NCBI GenBank assembly: GCA_031550125.1
Contig: JAVBOW010000002.1
Coordinates: 62,001-126,000 of the forward strand
Length of the DNA stretch: 64,000 bases
Direction: 5' to 3'
From: JAVBOW01 sp031550125
GTDB taxonomy: Bacteria > Bacteroidota > Bacteroidia > Bacteroidales > Rikenellaceae
Of the stretch, positions 34,568 through 42,069 are shown piece by piece. The translations under genes were made by a program, and so were the position numbers. Position 1 is the first letter of the stretch. Each line of letters opens with the position of its first letter. The notes beneath the pieces were generated by a model that searched no databases, was not told the origin of the DNA, and saw only the letters and a list, made by a program, of their open reading frames with translations.

Positions 34568-36228
34568 AGATAAGAACGGTTGTAAGGAACACCCTGGCGG
34601 TTGCGGCCGCAACCATCGCGGCGACGCTGCTGATAGCCGCCAAAAACGACGATTTCCGGCTGGGGAGGAACATGGAGATACTCTTCAACATGTTCCGCGA
34701 GATAAACATGTTCTATGTCGATCCCGTCGATCCCGACGCCCTGCTGGCGGATGCGGCCGAGGGCATGACCTCGCAGCTCGACCCCTACACCGAATATCTT
34801 CCCGAGGAGGAGATGGAGGATTTCGAGGTGCTTACCACGGGCAAATACGCCGGCATAGGCGCAATTATACGCCAGAAAGGCGACTGGGTGGTGATAGCGC
34901 AGCCCTACCGAGGCTTCCCGGCCGACAAGGCCGGCCTGCAGGTGGGCGACAGGATAGTAGAGATAGCGGGCAAGGACGCCCGCGGGATGACGACGCAGGA
35001 CGTCAGCGGCCTGCTTCGCGGCGACCCTGGTACGAGCATCAAACTCACGGTCGAAAAATTCTTTACCGGCCAAACCGTCCCGCTCTCCATACGCCGCGAA
35101 CGCATAGTCATTTCCGGCATATCATACTACGGCTTTTTCGAGGACGGCATAGGATACATAAGGCACCTCGACTTTACGGAGGATTGTGCGGCCGACATGC
35201 GCAAGGCGCTTAACGAACTGCGCAAGGAGGGAGAACTCAGGGGCCTTGTAATAGACCTGCGCGACAACGGCGGGGGCATACTGCAGGAAGCGGTGAAGAT
35301 ACTGTCCCTTTTCGTTCCCAAAGGCACCGAGGTGGTGTCTATGCGCGGGCGGGTCAAGGAGATGGACGCCGTTTTCAAGACCGAATCGGAGCCGGTGGAG
35401 CCGTCGCTGCCCATAGCCGTGCTGGTGAACAGCCAATCGGCGTCGGCCGCGGAGATAGTGGCCGGCGCGCTGCAGGATCTCGACCGGGCCGTACTAATAG
35501 GCCAGCGCACCTTCGGCAAAGGCCTTGTGCAAACCCCGCGCCCGCTGGGGTACAACTCCTACCTTAAAATAACAACGGCCAAATACTACATCCCCAGCGG
35601 CCGGTGCATACAGGCCATAGACTACGCCCACCGCAACGAAGACGGCAGCGTATCGTCCGTACCCGACTCGCTGGTGAAAGAGTTCTCCACCGCCGCGGGC
35701 CGGAAAGTGTACGACGGCGGCGGCATAGTTCCCGAGGTCAAGACCGCGCCGCGGTATTTCAGCCGTTTCGTGGCGATAATCTACGCCAGGGGTTACATAG
35801 AGGACTTCGTCGACCAGTACACCCTGGCCCACCGCGACATGCAGACGCCGCTGCGCACCTACTCGCCCGGCGACGACCTTTACGCCGCCTTCACGGCTTT
35901 CATGGCCGACAAGAGCGTCGATTTCGAATCGGAGACCCACGCGGCCCTCGACGAGCTGAAGAAGAAAGCCGCGCGCGAACGCTATCTCGACAAAATAAAG
36001 GGGCAGATAGAGTCCATAGAGAAACTCCTGCCCGACGACAAACGCGAAAATCTGGAACTATACCGCGACGAGATCCGCTCCCTGATAGCCGACGAGATCA
36101 TTATGCGCCGCTATTACTCGCAGGGAGTGGCGGAGTACAATATGGCCGGCGACGGCGATGTGGCCGCGGCCGCGGCGATGCTTAAAGACCAGCCCCGGTA
36201 CAGGTCGTTGCTATCCGCACCCAGATAA
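34564..36228 (+). CDS. S41 C-terminal-processing peptidase
   Basis: A 554-residue periplasmic protease with an N-terminal signal anchor (about 9-25), a PDZ domain (about 95-165, GKYAGIGAIIRQKGDWVVIAQ) and a CtpA-type catalytic core. The nucleophile lies in NSQSASAAEI (S292) and the general base lysine in TFGKGLVQ (K319). The C-terminal 150 residues form a helical extension. Family members trim C-termini of envelope proteins. Start 34564 chosen by the ATGA overlap; a longer frame upstream is open but runs through the previous gene. Confidence 0.93.
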   Translation: MKIRTVVRNTLAVAAATIAATLLIAAKNDDFRLGRNMEILFNMFREINMFYVDPVDPDALLADAAEGMTSQLDPYTEYLPEEEMEDFEVLTTGKYAGIGAIIRQKGDWVVIAQPYRGFPADKAGLQVGDRIVEIAGKDARGMTTQDVSGLLRGDPGTSIKLTVEKFFTGQTVPLSIRRERIVISGISYYGFFEDGIGYIRHLDFTEDCAADMRKALNELRKEGELRGLVIDLRDNGGGILQEAVKILSLFVPKGTEVVSMRGRVKEMDAVFKTESEPVEPSLPIAVLVNSQSASAAEIVAGALQDLDRAVLIGQRTFGKGLVQTPRPLGYNSYLKITTAKYYIPSGRCIQAIDYAHRNEDGSVSSVPDSLVKEFSTAAGRKVYDGGGIVPEVKTAPRYFSRFVAIIYARGYIEDFVDQYTLAHRDMQTPLRTYSPGDDLYAAFTAFMADKSVDFESETHAALDELKKKAARERYLDKIKGQIESIEKLLPDDKRENLELYRDEIRSLIADEIIMRRYYSQGVAEYNMAGDGDVAAAAAMLKDQPRYRSLLSAPR

Positions 36229-36254
36229 TCATCCGCCTACAGCCACCGGCCGCC

Positions 36255-37403
36255 ATGAAGCCATTCACCATACACAGGCGTTTCTCCTTCCGCAACCGCA
36301 TAGTCCTCATCGTCCTGGGGCTTATAATCGGCACGGCGTCGCTCGTTTCGACCAACCGCATGGCCGACAGGCTGCGCCGCAAGGAGAAGGCCGAGGTAGA
36401 GCTGTGGTCGTACGCCATGGGGCGTTTCGGCGAGGTGGAAGACCGTGATCCTCTCGTCTCACGCATACTGACGGCCAACAACGACATCCCGTTCGTGATC
36501 ATCGACAACCACATGCGGGTCGAAAGCTCCAACCTTATCCCTCCCCGCATCCTGGCCCACCCCGACCTTCTTCGCAAAAAAATAGAAAAATTCCGCAATA
36601 CGGAGATAACGCGCTGGGACGGCAGCACCTATTACCTGTTCTACGGTAATTCGCAACTGCTCAACATGCTCGTCTATTTCCCATTCATACAGCTGGTTGT
36701 GATCGCCGTCTTTATAATGTTCGGCTACATCACCTTCAGGTCCGCCAAGCACGACGAGCAGAACAACGTATGGATAGGCCTGGCAAAGGAGACGGCGCAC
36801 CAGTTGGGTACCCCCACCTCGTCGCTGCTGGGGTGGATAGAGTATCTGCGCAACCAGCCCGTAGATCAGTCGGCCGTAGACGAGATGAATAAAGACCTCG
36901 TAAGGCTGATGAAGGTGGTTGACCGTTTCTCCAAGATAGGCTCGGAAACGTCGCTCGCCGAGGCTAACGTGAATGAACTTGTGGGCAGCAGCGTACTCTA
37001 TTTCCGCAGCCGCATACCGCGAAACGTGTCGCTGGGCTACAACGGCCTGGCTACAGCCCCCATGAAGGCCAGGGTGAACGAAGCGCTCTTCGAATGGGTG
37101 GTGGAGAACCTGCTCAAGAACGCCCTCGACGCGCTCGCCGGAAAAGGGCAGATAGACGTACGTATATCGGACGACGACGACAAAATACACATAGACGTGA
37201 CGGACAACGGCAAGGGCATCTCCAAAGCCAACGTAAAACGCGTCTTCAATCCCGGCTTCACCACCAAGACGCGCGGCTGGGGCCTCGGACTTTCGTTAAG
37301 CAGGCGCATCATGGAGGAGTATCACGGAGGCCGGATAGCCGTTCTGGAATCGGAGCCGGGAAAAGGCACCACCATGCGGATAACGCTCAATAAATCGGAA
37401 TAG
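36255..37403 (+). CDS. Sensor histidine kinase
   Basis: A 382-residue membrane kinase: helices at about 15-32 and 138-160 flank an extracytoplasmic sensor of about 105 residues. The phospho-acceptor is H182 in AKETAHQLGTPTSSLLGW, a variant HisKA box common in Bacteroidota. The ATP-binding domain has NLLKNALDA (N box), DVTDNGKGIS (G1) and GWGLGLSLSRRI (G2). No response regulator is next to it, so the partner is elsewhere. Signal unknown. Confidence 0.93.
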   Translation: MKPFTIHRRFSFRNRIVLIVLGLIIGTASLVSTNRMADRLRRKEKAEVELWSYAMGRFGEVEDRDPLVSRILTANNDIPFVIIDNHMRVESSNLIPPRILAHPDLLRKKIEKFRNTEITRWDGSTYYLFYGNSQLLNMLVYFPFIQLVVIAVFIMFGYITFRSAKHDEQNNVWIGLAKETAHQLGTPTSSLLGWIEYLRNQPVDQSAVDEMNKDLVRLMKVVDRFSKIGSETSLAEANVNELVGSSVLYFRSRIPRNVSLGYNGLATAPMKARVNEALFEWVVENLLKNALDALAGKGQIDVRISDDDDKIHIDVTDNGKGISKANVKRVFNPGFTTKTRGWGLGLSLSRRIMEEYHGGRIAVLESEPGKGTTMRITLNKSE

Positions 37404-37410
37404 AGGAGCC

Positions 37411-38292
37411 ATGGCCGACACGCTCACGCAAACCCTCGCGCCGATAATCGCCGCCGACTCCGCGCAGACCGGCGTGTTTCCGGCGTTTTCAGCCGATTCG
37501 CTGTTCATACCCGCGCCCCGGGCGGCGGAAAGCCCGTTCAGGAGCGTCAGCCCCGAAGAGATATTCGGCACGCTGTCGCAGATGGTCGTAGAGCCGGCAG
37601 GCGCAGGGTATGTTCCGGCTAAAAACAATATTCTCAGCTCGGACGCCGTTTTCCAACTGTCGGTATTGTTCCTGGCGGCCGGATACTGCGCGGCGCTCTA
37701 TTTTTTCCGCTCGTCTGCCCTGGCCCTCATAAAGATACCGCGAAGCAAGATGTACGCCGATCAGATGCTGGGCCAAACCAACTACACTTTCAACACATTC
37801 CTTGCATGCATGTCGCTGCTCGGGACGCTGGCCCTCTCCGTGGCCACGGTCAAGGTGGCCGATATATTCCTGCCCCTGCCGTGGAAGGCAGCTCTGCCCG
37901 TATGGGTTTCCGTCTCGGCCGTCCCGTTGGTTGCGGCGGCGCTGGCGTCGCTGAGGCTTTTCAGCCGCATGGCTCTGCATATAGCCGGAGCCGTCACCGC
38001 CAGCGGCGGTTTCACCTCGAGGCTGTGGCAACTCCGCAGGCTCGTTTTTTCCTTTTGCACGCTGGTGCTGACGCCGGTATTGCTGATGCTGGCCCTCGGC
38101 GGACAGGGAAACGCCGTCTACGCCGCCCCGCTGCTGACGGCGGGAATAGCCGCCGCCATTTTCCTGTCGTACAAAACATATATGCTGTTTCGGGAAGAAA
38201 ATGTTTCTATTCTGCATTGGTTTTTGTACATTTGCGCCGTCGAAATTTTTCCGGTGAGCCTCGTGGTTTCATTAATATATAGATATATTTAA
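37411..38292 (+). CDS. DUF4271 family membrane protein
   Basis: A 293-residue protein with an N-terminal polar segment of about 75 residues and six hydrophobic helices. The block IPRSKMYADQMLGQTNYTFNTFLA matches DUF4271. Function unknown. It starts 7 bp after the kinase gene and precedes hemD, an order I recall from other Bacteroidota. Confidence 0.8.
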   Translation: MADTLTQTLAPIIAADSAQTGVFPAFSADSLFIPAPRAAESPFRSVSPEEIFGTLSQMVVEPAGAGYVPAKNNILSSDAVFQLSVLFLAAGYCAALYFFRSSALALIKIPRSKMYADQMLGQTNYTFNTFLACMSLLGTLALSVATVKVADIFLPLPWKAALPVWVSVSAVPLVAAALASLRLFSRMALHIAGAVTASGGFTSRLWQLRRLVFSFCTLVLTPVLLMLALGGQGNAVYAAPLLTAGIAAAIFLSYKTYMLFREENVSILHWFLYICAVEIFPVSLVVSLIYRYI

Positions 38293-38311
38293 TAATCAAA
38301 CTGTTAAAGTT

Positions 38312-39238
38312 TTGAGAATAAAAAATATACTTGTTTCGCAGCCTGCTCCGGCCATTCCCGATCGCTCGCCGTTCAACGATATTATAAAGAAATACGGCGC
38401 GAAGGTCGAATTTTTCCCGTTCATAAAAGTGGAGGGCGTCTCCCTGCGCGAGTTCCGCAGTCAGAGGGTGGAGATACTCGACCACACGGTCATCCTCTTT
38501 TCGAGCCGCACCACGATCGACCACTTCTTTCGCATATGCGACGAGGCCAGGATAACCATTCCGGAGACGATGAAGTACCTCTGCAACACCGAGGCCGTGG
38601 CGCTCTACCTCCAGAAATACATCGTCTACCGCAAACGCAAGATATTCTTTGCCGACGGCTCTTTTTCCGGCTTCATGGACCTTATCCTCAAACATCGGGA
38701 CCAACGCATGCTGCTGACCCTGTCAGAGCCGTATAAAGCCGATATGGCCACCGTAATGGAGCGTATGAAGATCAATTTCAACAAAGTGGTCTTCTCAAGG
38801 GCCGTCAGCCGCGACCTGTCGGGAGTAAACCCCGCCGAGTGGGATCTGATGGTCTTCTACAGCGCCGCCGAGATATCCGCCCTCAAAGCGGCTTTCGATA
38901 CGGCCAGCCTGCCCATGATAGCCACATTCGGAGCCAGCACGGCCCGCGCGGCCATAGAGGCCGGCATACCGGTAAGAACCATGGCCCCCACACCCGAAGT
39001 GCCGTCGATGGCCAAAGCGATAGATATATTCATCTCCAAAATAAACGCAGGCGAAACCTTGCCCCCCGTGGAGGTTGAAGCCTCCAACCAGGTTGACGAA
39101 TACCTCAAGGTGCAGGAAGCCAAGCCGGCAAAGAAAAGCCGCGTCAAACGAGCCGTCACTGCCGCTCCACCGGCAAGGAGCGCAGCCAAGCTCCCTGCGC
39201 CCGCAACACGCGCGAGGGCTACGGCGGCAAAGAAATAG
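38312..39238 (+). CDS. hemD: Uroporphyrinogen-III synthase with basic C-terminal tail
   Basis: A 308-residue protein; the first 255 or so residues match HemD-like proteins of Bacteroidota (NILVSQPAPAIPDRSPFND, YLCNTEAVALYLQKYIVYRKRK, VVFSRAVSRDLSG). HemD closes hydroxymethylbilane into uroporphyrinogen III. The start is TTG; no ATG is nearby. The last 45 residues are rich in Lys, Ala, Pro and Arg (KPAKKSRVKRAVTAAPP and onward), resembling histone H1-type tails and not part of the catalytic fold. Next to rnpA. Confidence 0.82.
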   Translation: MRIKNILVSQPAPAIPDRSPFNDIIKKYGAKVEFFPFIKVEGVSLREFRSQRVEILDHTVILFSSRTTIDHFFRICDEARITIPETMKYLCNTEAVALYLQKYIVYRKRKIFFADGSFSGFMDLILKHRDQRMLLTLSEPYKADMATVMERMKINFNKVVFSRAVSRDLSGVNPAEWDLMVFYSAAEISALKAAFDTASLPMIATFGASTARAAIEAGIPVRTMAPTPEVPSMAKAIDIFISKINAGETLPPVEVEASNQVDEYLKVQEAKPAKKSRVKRAVTAAPPARSAAKLPAPATRARATAAKK

Positions 39239-39277
39239 CGGATCTCCCGGAAAAACCACCCGGAGGACGTAATTCCC

Positions 39278-39673
39278 ATGAATACTCCCAAAGACAGTTC
39301 ATTGTCCCGCCCCGAAAGGCTCAGGGGACGTCGCCGCCTCGAAAATCTTTTTTCGGGGGGGAGTTCGGGATTCGTATATCCTTTCCGCTACGTATGGCTC
39401 GGGGAGAAGGACGTACAGGATGCGCCGCCGGTAGCCGTAATGGCCTCCGCGCCCAAAAAAAACCACAAAAGGGCGAACAAGCGCAATACCCTAAAGCGGA
39501 GAACCAAAGAGGCTTACAGGTTGAACAAGCAGATACTCGCCGAGGCCGCCGAAGCCAAAGGGCTGAACATCAGCTTGGCTTTGATTTACAGTTCCAAAGA
39601 GGTGGAACGATACGACACGATAGAAAATGCCGTCAAAAAGATCCTTGCCCAGATCGCAACAAAGTTGCGGTGA
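39278..39673 (+). CDS. rnpA: Ribonuclease P protein component
   Basis: A 131-residue basic protein that assists the RNase P RNA in maturing tRNA 5' ends. Typical features: SRPERLRGRRRLENLFSGG at the N-terminus and KKNHKRANKRNTLKRRTKEAYR, the RNR-like basic motif, near 64-85. Followed by yidD, the usual neighbour. No rpmH or dnaA in the window. Confidence 0.94.
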   Translation: MNTPKDSSLSRPERLRGRRRLENLFSGGSSGFVYPFRYVWLGEKDVQDAPPVAVMASAPKKNHKRANKRNTLKRRTKEAYRLNKQILAEAAEAKGLNISLALIYSSKEVERYDTIENAVKKILAQIATKLR

Positions 39674-39929
39674 CGGAGCCGGGAAAAACGATCGCCACCG
39701 CGCGATCCTGCGCCGCACGGCGTCCCTGCCCCTCATCGCCCTGGTGAAGCTCTACCGCCTCTTCATCTCACCCTACACGCCCGCCGCCTGCCGTTTCTCA
39801 CCCACCTGTTCCGAATATGCGCTCGAAGCCCTGCAAAAATACGGCCCGATAAAAGGGAGCTGGCTTACGCTAAAAAGAATATCGCGTTGCCACCCCTGGG
39901 GAGGCCACGGCCACGATCCCGTCCCGTGA
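39627..39929 (+). CDS. yidD: Membrane protein insertion efficiency factor
   Basis: A small protein with the signature LVKLYRLFISPYTPAACRFSPTCSEYALEALQKYG followed by GSWLTLKRISRCHPWGGHGHDPVP. These blocks define YidD, which aids YidC-dependent membrane insertion. The start is uncertain: ATG 39627 gives 100 residues with about 30 extra at the N-terminus and overlaps rnpA by 47 bp; no later ATG precedes the conserved part, so a non-standard start near 39700 is possible. Confidence 0.88.
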   Translation: MPSKRSLPRSQQSCGDGAGKNDRHRAILRRTASLPLIALVKLYRLFISPYTPAACRFSPTCSEYALEALQKYGPIKGSWLTLKRISRCHPWGGHGHDPVP

Positions 39930-40147
39930 TAAACGAGGAGCCTCAATTATATGTTTGGCTGCGCATATCGCGCATCATCGAAATCTTTCGATATTGTGCA
40001 ACAAAGTGTGTAACATTCCGACTGAAAACACCCATTTCGACCCTATCCAAACAAAAAATCAGGAATTCACCTTTCGATAAATTACTGATTATCAAAGATA
40101 TTAACGAGGATTACTTTATGATCCTCGCCTCTTGCCAGAGGGGCGCC
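39930..40147. other. Gene-free, AT-richer stretch with small hairpins
   Basis: No gene is recognised in these 218 bp. Base composition is visibly more AT-rich than the surroundings. Two small hairpins lie at its right end: GAGGAT/ATCCTC (about 40108-40128) and CCTCT/AGAGG (about 40131-40144). It may be remnant DNA beside the tRNA locus. Confidence 0.5.
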
Positions 40148-40268
40148 AGCAAAGATTTGAAAATCGCTTCGCGATAACCGCAACACAACAAAAAAGCCGC
40201 TTTCAAGCTGAGCTTGAGCGGCTTATTCCGTTGTGTTGCACCGCCCTTCGGCGGTTTTCAAATCTTTG

Positions 40269-40272
<4 letters not shown>
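40148..40272 (-). other. Branched inverted-repeat structure directly 3' of tRNA-Thr
   Basis: A 14 bp perfect closing stem (40150-40163 with 40255-40268) encloses three arms: ACCGCC/GGCGGT hairpin (40240-40255, sharing one base), a long central arm with a 10 bp stem (40180-40189 with 40230-40239) topped by the AAGCCGCT...AGCGGCTT hairpin, and ATCGC/GCGAT hairpin (40163-40175). The closing stem begins at the base after the tRNA discriminator. See findings. Confidence 0.7.
40190..40224 (-). terminator. Terminator of the tRNA operon
   Basis: AAGCCGCT-CAAGCT/AGCTTG-AGCGGCTT with a 2 nt bulge; on the minus strand it ends in TTTTTT. It forms the tip of the larger branched structure. Confidence 0.8.
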
Positions 40273-40340
<68 letters not shown>

Positions 40341-40356
40341 AACTTTTTAAAACCTG

Positions 40357-40429
40357 AGCGGAAGACGAGGTTCGAACTCGCGACCCTTAGCTTGGAAGGC
40401 TAATGCTCTACCAACTGAGCTACTTCCGC
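40357..40429 (-). tRNA. tRNA-Gly (anticodon TCC)
   Basis: 73 nt cloverleaf: acceptor GCGGAAG with CTTCCGC, anticodon stem TTAGC/GCTAA around CTTCCAA, T loop TTCGAAC. CCA not encoded. 16 bp from tRNA-Thr. Confidence 0.96.
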
Positions 40430-40467
40430 AGGGGTTGGCTCCCTTTTCTTTCCGGACCGGCCTGCTG

Positions 40468-40566
40468 CAAAGCCTGCCCGCCCTGTAGGGACGCCTTACA
40501 AAAACGTAAATCCTGTTCTGCGAATATCCGGCGTCCATCTCGCTGAAGGCCAGCGAGCAGGCTTTG
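40468..40566 (-). other. Structured spacer between tRNA-Tyr and tRNA-Gly
   Basis: A 10 bp closing stem (CAAAGCCTGC 40468-40477 with GCAGGCTTTG 40557-40566) encloses a CGCTG/CAGCG hairpin (40541-40555) and a GGACGCC/GGCGTCC stem (40489-40495 with 40530-40536). Layout recalls the structure after tRNA-Thr. A separate GGCCGG/CCGGCC hairpin lies at 40576-40592. Confidence 0.5.
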
Positions 40567-40611
40567 AACATTCACGGCCGGTATAGCCGGCCGCAGGGCT
40601 TTTACGCCGTG

Positions 40612-40694
40612 TGGGGGAAGATGGATTCGAACCACCGAAGACGTACGTCAGCAGATTTACAGTCTGCCCCATTTGGCCACTCTGGTATTCCCCC
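40612..40694 (-). tRNA. tRNA-Tyr (anticodon GTA)
   Basis: 83 nt tRNA with acceptor GGGGGAA/TTCCCCC, anticodon stem GCAGA/TCTGC around CTGTAAA, and a long variable arm as expected for bacterial tRNA-Tyr. First gene of the cluster, just after the promoter at 40727-40757. Confidence 0.95.
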
Positions 40695-40726
40695 GATACG
40701 AAAAGAACTTTTTGCATATAGCGGGA

Positions 40727-40757
40727 CAAAAGTAGGCAGTATTTTTCAATTCTGCAA
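40727..40757 (-). promoter_or_regulatory. Promoter of the tRNA operon
   Basis: On the minus strand TTG (40757-40755), a 20 bp spacer and TACTTTTG (40734-40727) fit the consensus. Transcription would begin about 25 nt before tRNA-Tyr. Confidence 0.75.
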
Positions 40758-40806
40758 CCCAAAAAGAAAAAAAACATTACTTTTATAGCCTTAACCCATC
40801 CGTAAT

Positions 40807-41013
40807 ATGGAAAGATTGCGCTCGCTGAAAACCCTGCTTTACCTTTTGTGCGGCATAGCCCTGTTCGAAACGGCCTTCCTGGCGTTCCAGGTCAGGCCCT
40901 CCACATTCACGCAATGGCTTACCGTCGCAGTCATCGCCGTGACAGTTATCTGCCTGGGCGTCATTTCGCTCGGCCTGCTTAAAGAACTAATCGACAAAGA
41001 GAATAAAAAATGA
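40807..41013 (+). CDS. Small two-helix membrane protein
   Basis: A 68-residue protein with hydrophobic helices at about 8-25 and 35-58 and a charged KELIDKENKK end. Not recognised as a named family. It overlaps the next start by 4 bp (ATGA), so it is co-translated with the dehydrogenase gene. Hairpin-type membrane protein; function unknown. Confidence 0.7.
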   Translation: MERLRSLKTLLYLLCGIALFETAFLAFQVRPSTFTQWLTVAVIAVTVICLGVISLGLLKELIDKENKK

Positions 41014-41957
41014 AACGTATCCTTATAATAGGAGCGGGAGGGCAGATAGGCTCCGAGCTGACACCCTACCTGAGAAACATCTACGGCAACAATAACGTCA
41101 TAGCCGCCGACGTACGCGAATGCAAAAACCTGGGTGGGGACGGCCCTTTCACCACCCTAAACGCATTGGACGCCAACGCAATGGCCTATACGGTCAACAA
41201 ATACAAGATCGACACCATGTTCAACCTGGTGGCCCTGCTCTCGGCCGTGGGCGAGAAAGACCCTCTGTTGGCATGGAATATCAACATGGGGGCCCTGATG
41301 AATTCGCTCGACGTGGCCAGGCAGTACGAATGCGCCCTGTTCACACCCAGTTCCATAGGCGCTTTCGGCCCCTCGTCGCCCAAAGACCACACTCCGCAGG
41401 ATACGCTCATGCAACCCACCACTATCTACGGCGTGTGCAAAGTGACGGGCGAGCTGCTCAGCAACTATTACCATCTCAAATACGGCGTCGACACCCGCAG
41501 CGTACGATTTCCGGGCATCATATCCAACGTCACCCTGCCCGGCGGAGGTACCACCGACTACGCAGTGGAGATCTTCTATGACGCCGTCCGTACCGGCTAT
41601 TTCACCTGCCCCCTGCCCGCGAACGTTTTCATGGACATGATATACATGCCCGACGCGCTCGAAGCGTGCGTACAGTTAATGGAGGTCGATCCGTCCAAGC
41701 TCGTCCACCGCAACAGTTTCAACGTGACGTCCATGAGCTTCTCGCCCGAGATGCTGGCAGAAGAGATACGCAAGCACATGCCCGGGTTCGAAATAAGCTA
41801 CAAGGTAGACCCGGTGAAGGAAGCCATAGCCCGAAGCTGGCCCAACAGCCTCGACGACACCTGCGCCCGCCGCGAGTGGGGATGGAACCCGAAATGGGAC
41901 ATGGCCGCCATGACCGCCGACATGCTCAAGGTCATAGCCGCCAAAGGAAAAGCCTGA
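41010..41957 (+). CDS. NAD-dependent epimerase/dehydratase family, probable L-threonine 3-dehydrogenase
   Basis: A 315-residue extended SDR enzyme. NAD motif ILIIGAGGQIGSEL (GxGGxxG), serine in TPSSIGAFGP and the YGVCK catalytic pair (YxxxK). SVRFPGIISNVTLPGGGTTDYAVEIFYDA resembles the SDR-type L-threonine dehydrogenases of Bacteroidota, which oxidise threonine to 2-amino-3-ketobutyrate. The usual partner kbl is not adjacent, so a sugar-nucleotide role cannot be excluded. The stop codon lies inside spacer repeat B. Confidence 0.85.
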   Translation: MKRILIIGAGGQIGSELTPYLRNIYGNNNVIAADVRECKNLGGDGPFTTLNALDANAMAYTVNKYKIDTMFNLVALLSAVGEKDPLLAWNINMGALMNSLDVARQYECALFTPSSIGAFGPSSPKDHTPQDTLMQPTTIYGVCKVTGELLSNYYHLKYGVDTRSVRFPGIISNVTLPGGGTTDYAVEIFYDAVRTGYFTCPLPANVFMDMIYMPDALEACVQLMEVDPSKLVHRNSFNVTSMSFSPEMLAEEIRKHMPGFEISYKVDPVKEAIARSWPNSLDDTCARREWGWNPKWDMAAMTADMLKVIAAKGKA

Positions 41958-41994
41958 GAAACCGTTTAAATTTTTTATCGAAGTTATTTGAGAG
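41953..41994 (+). repeat. Short spacer repeat family B, copy 3
   Basis: CCTGAGAAACCGTTTAAATTTT, then CGAAGTTATTTGAGAG. The TGA of the dehydrogenase gene is part of it. About 20 bp further, TTTAAAACTGTTTCTAAA is an imperfect inverse of its left end, so the element may be an inverted-repeat unit of about 62 bp. Confidence 0.55.
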
Positions 41995-42069
41995 CTATTT
42001 AAAACTGTTTCTAAATACATTAGCCGCGGCGTGATACCGACGGTCGGACAATTCGACAATAACCCAGAC

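Noticed and set aside
36255..37403. Incomplete two-component system next to an S41 protease, as a possible new signalling locus
   Set aside because: Only the kinase is present; orphan kinases are common in Bacteroidota and nothing in the neighbourhood indicates a dedicated partner.
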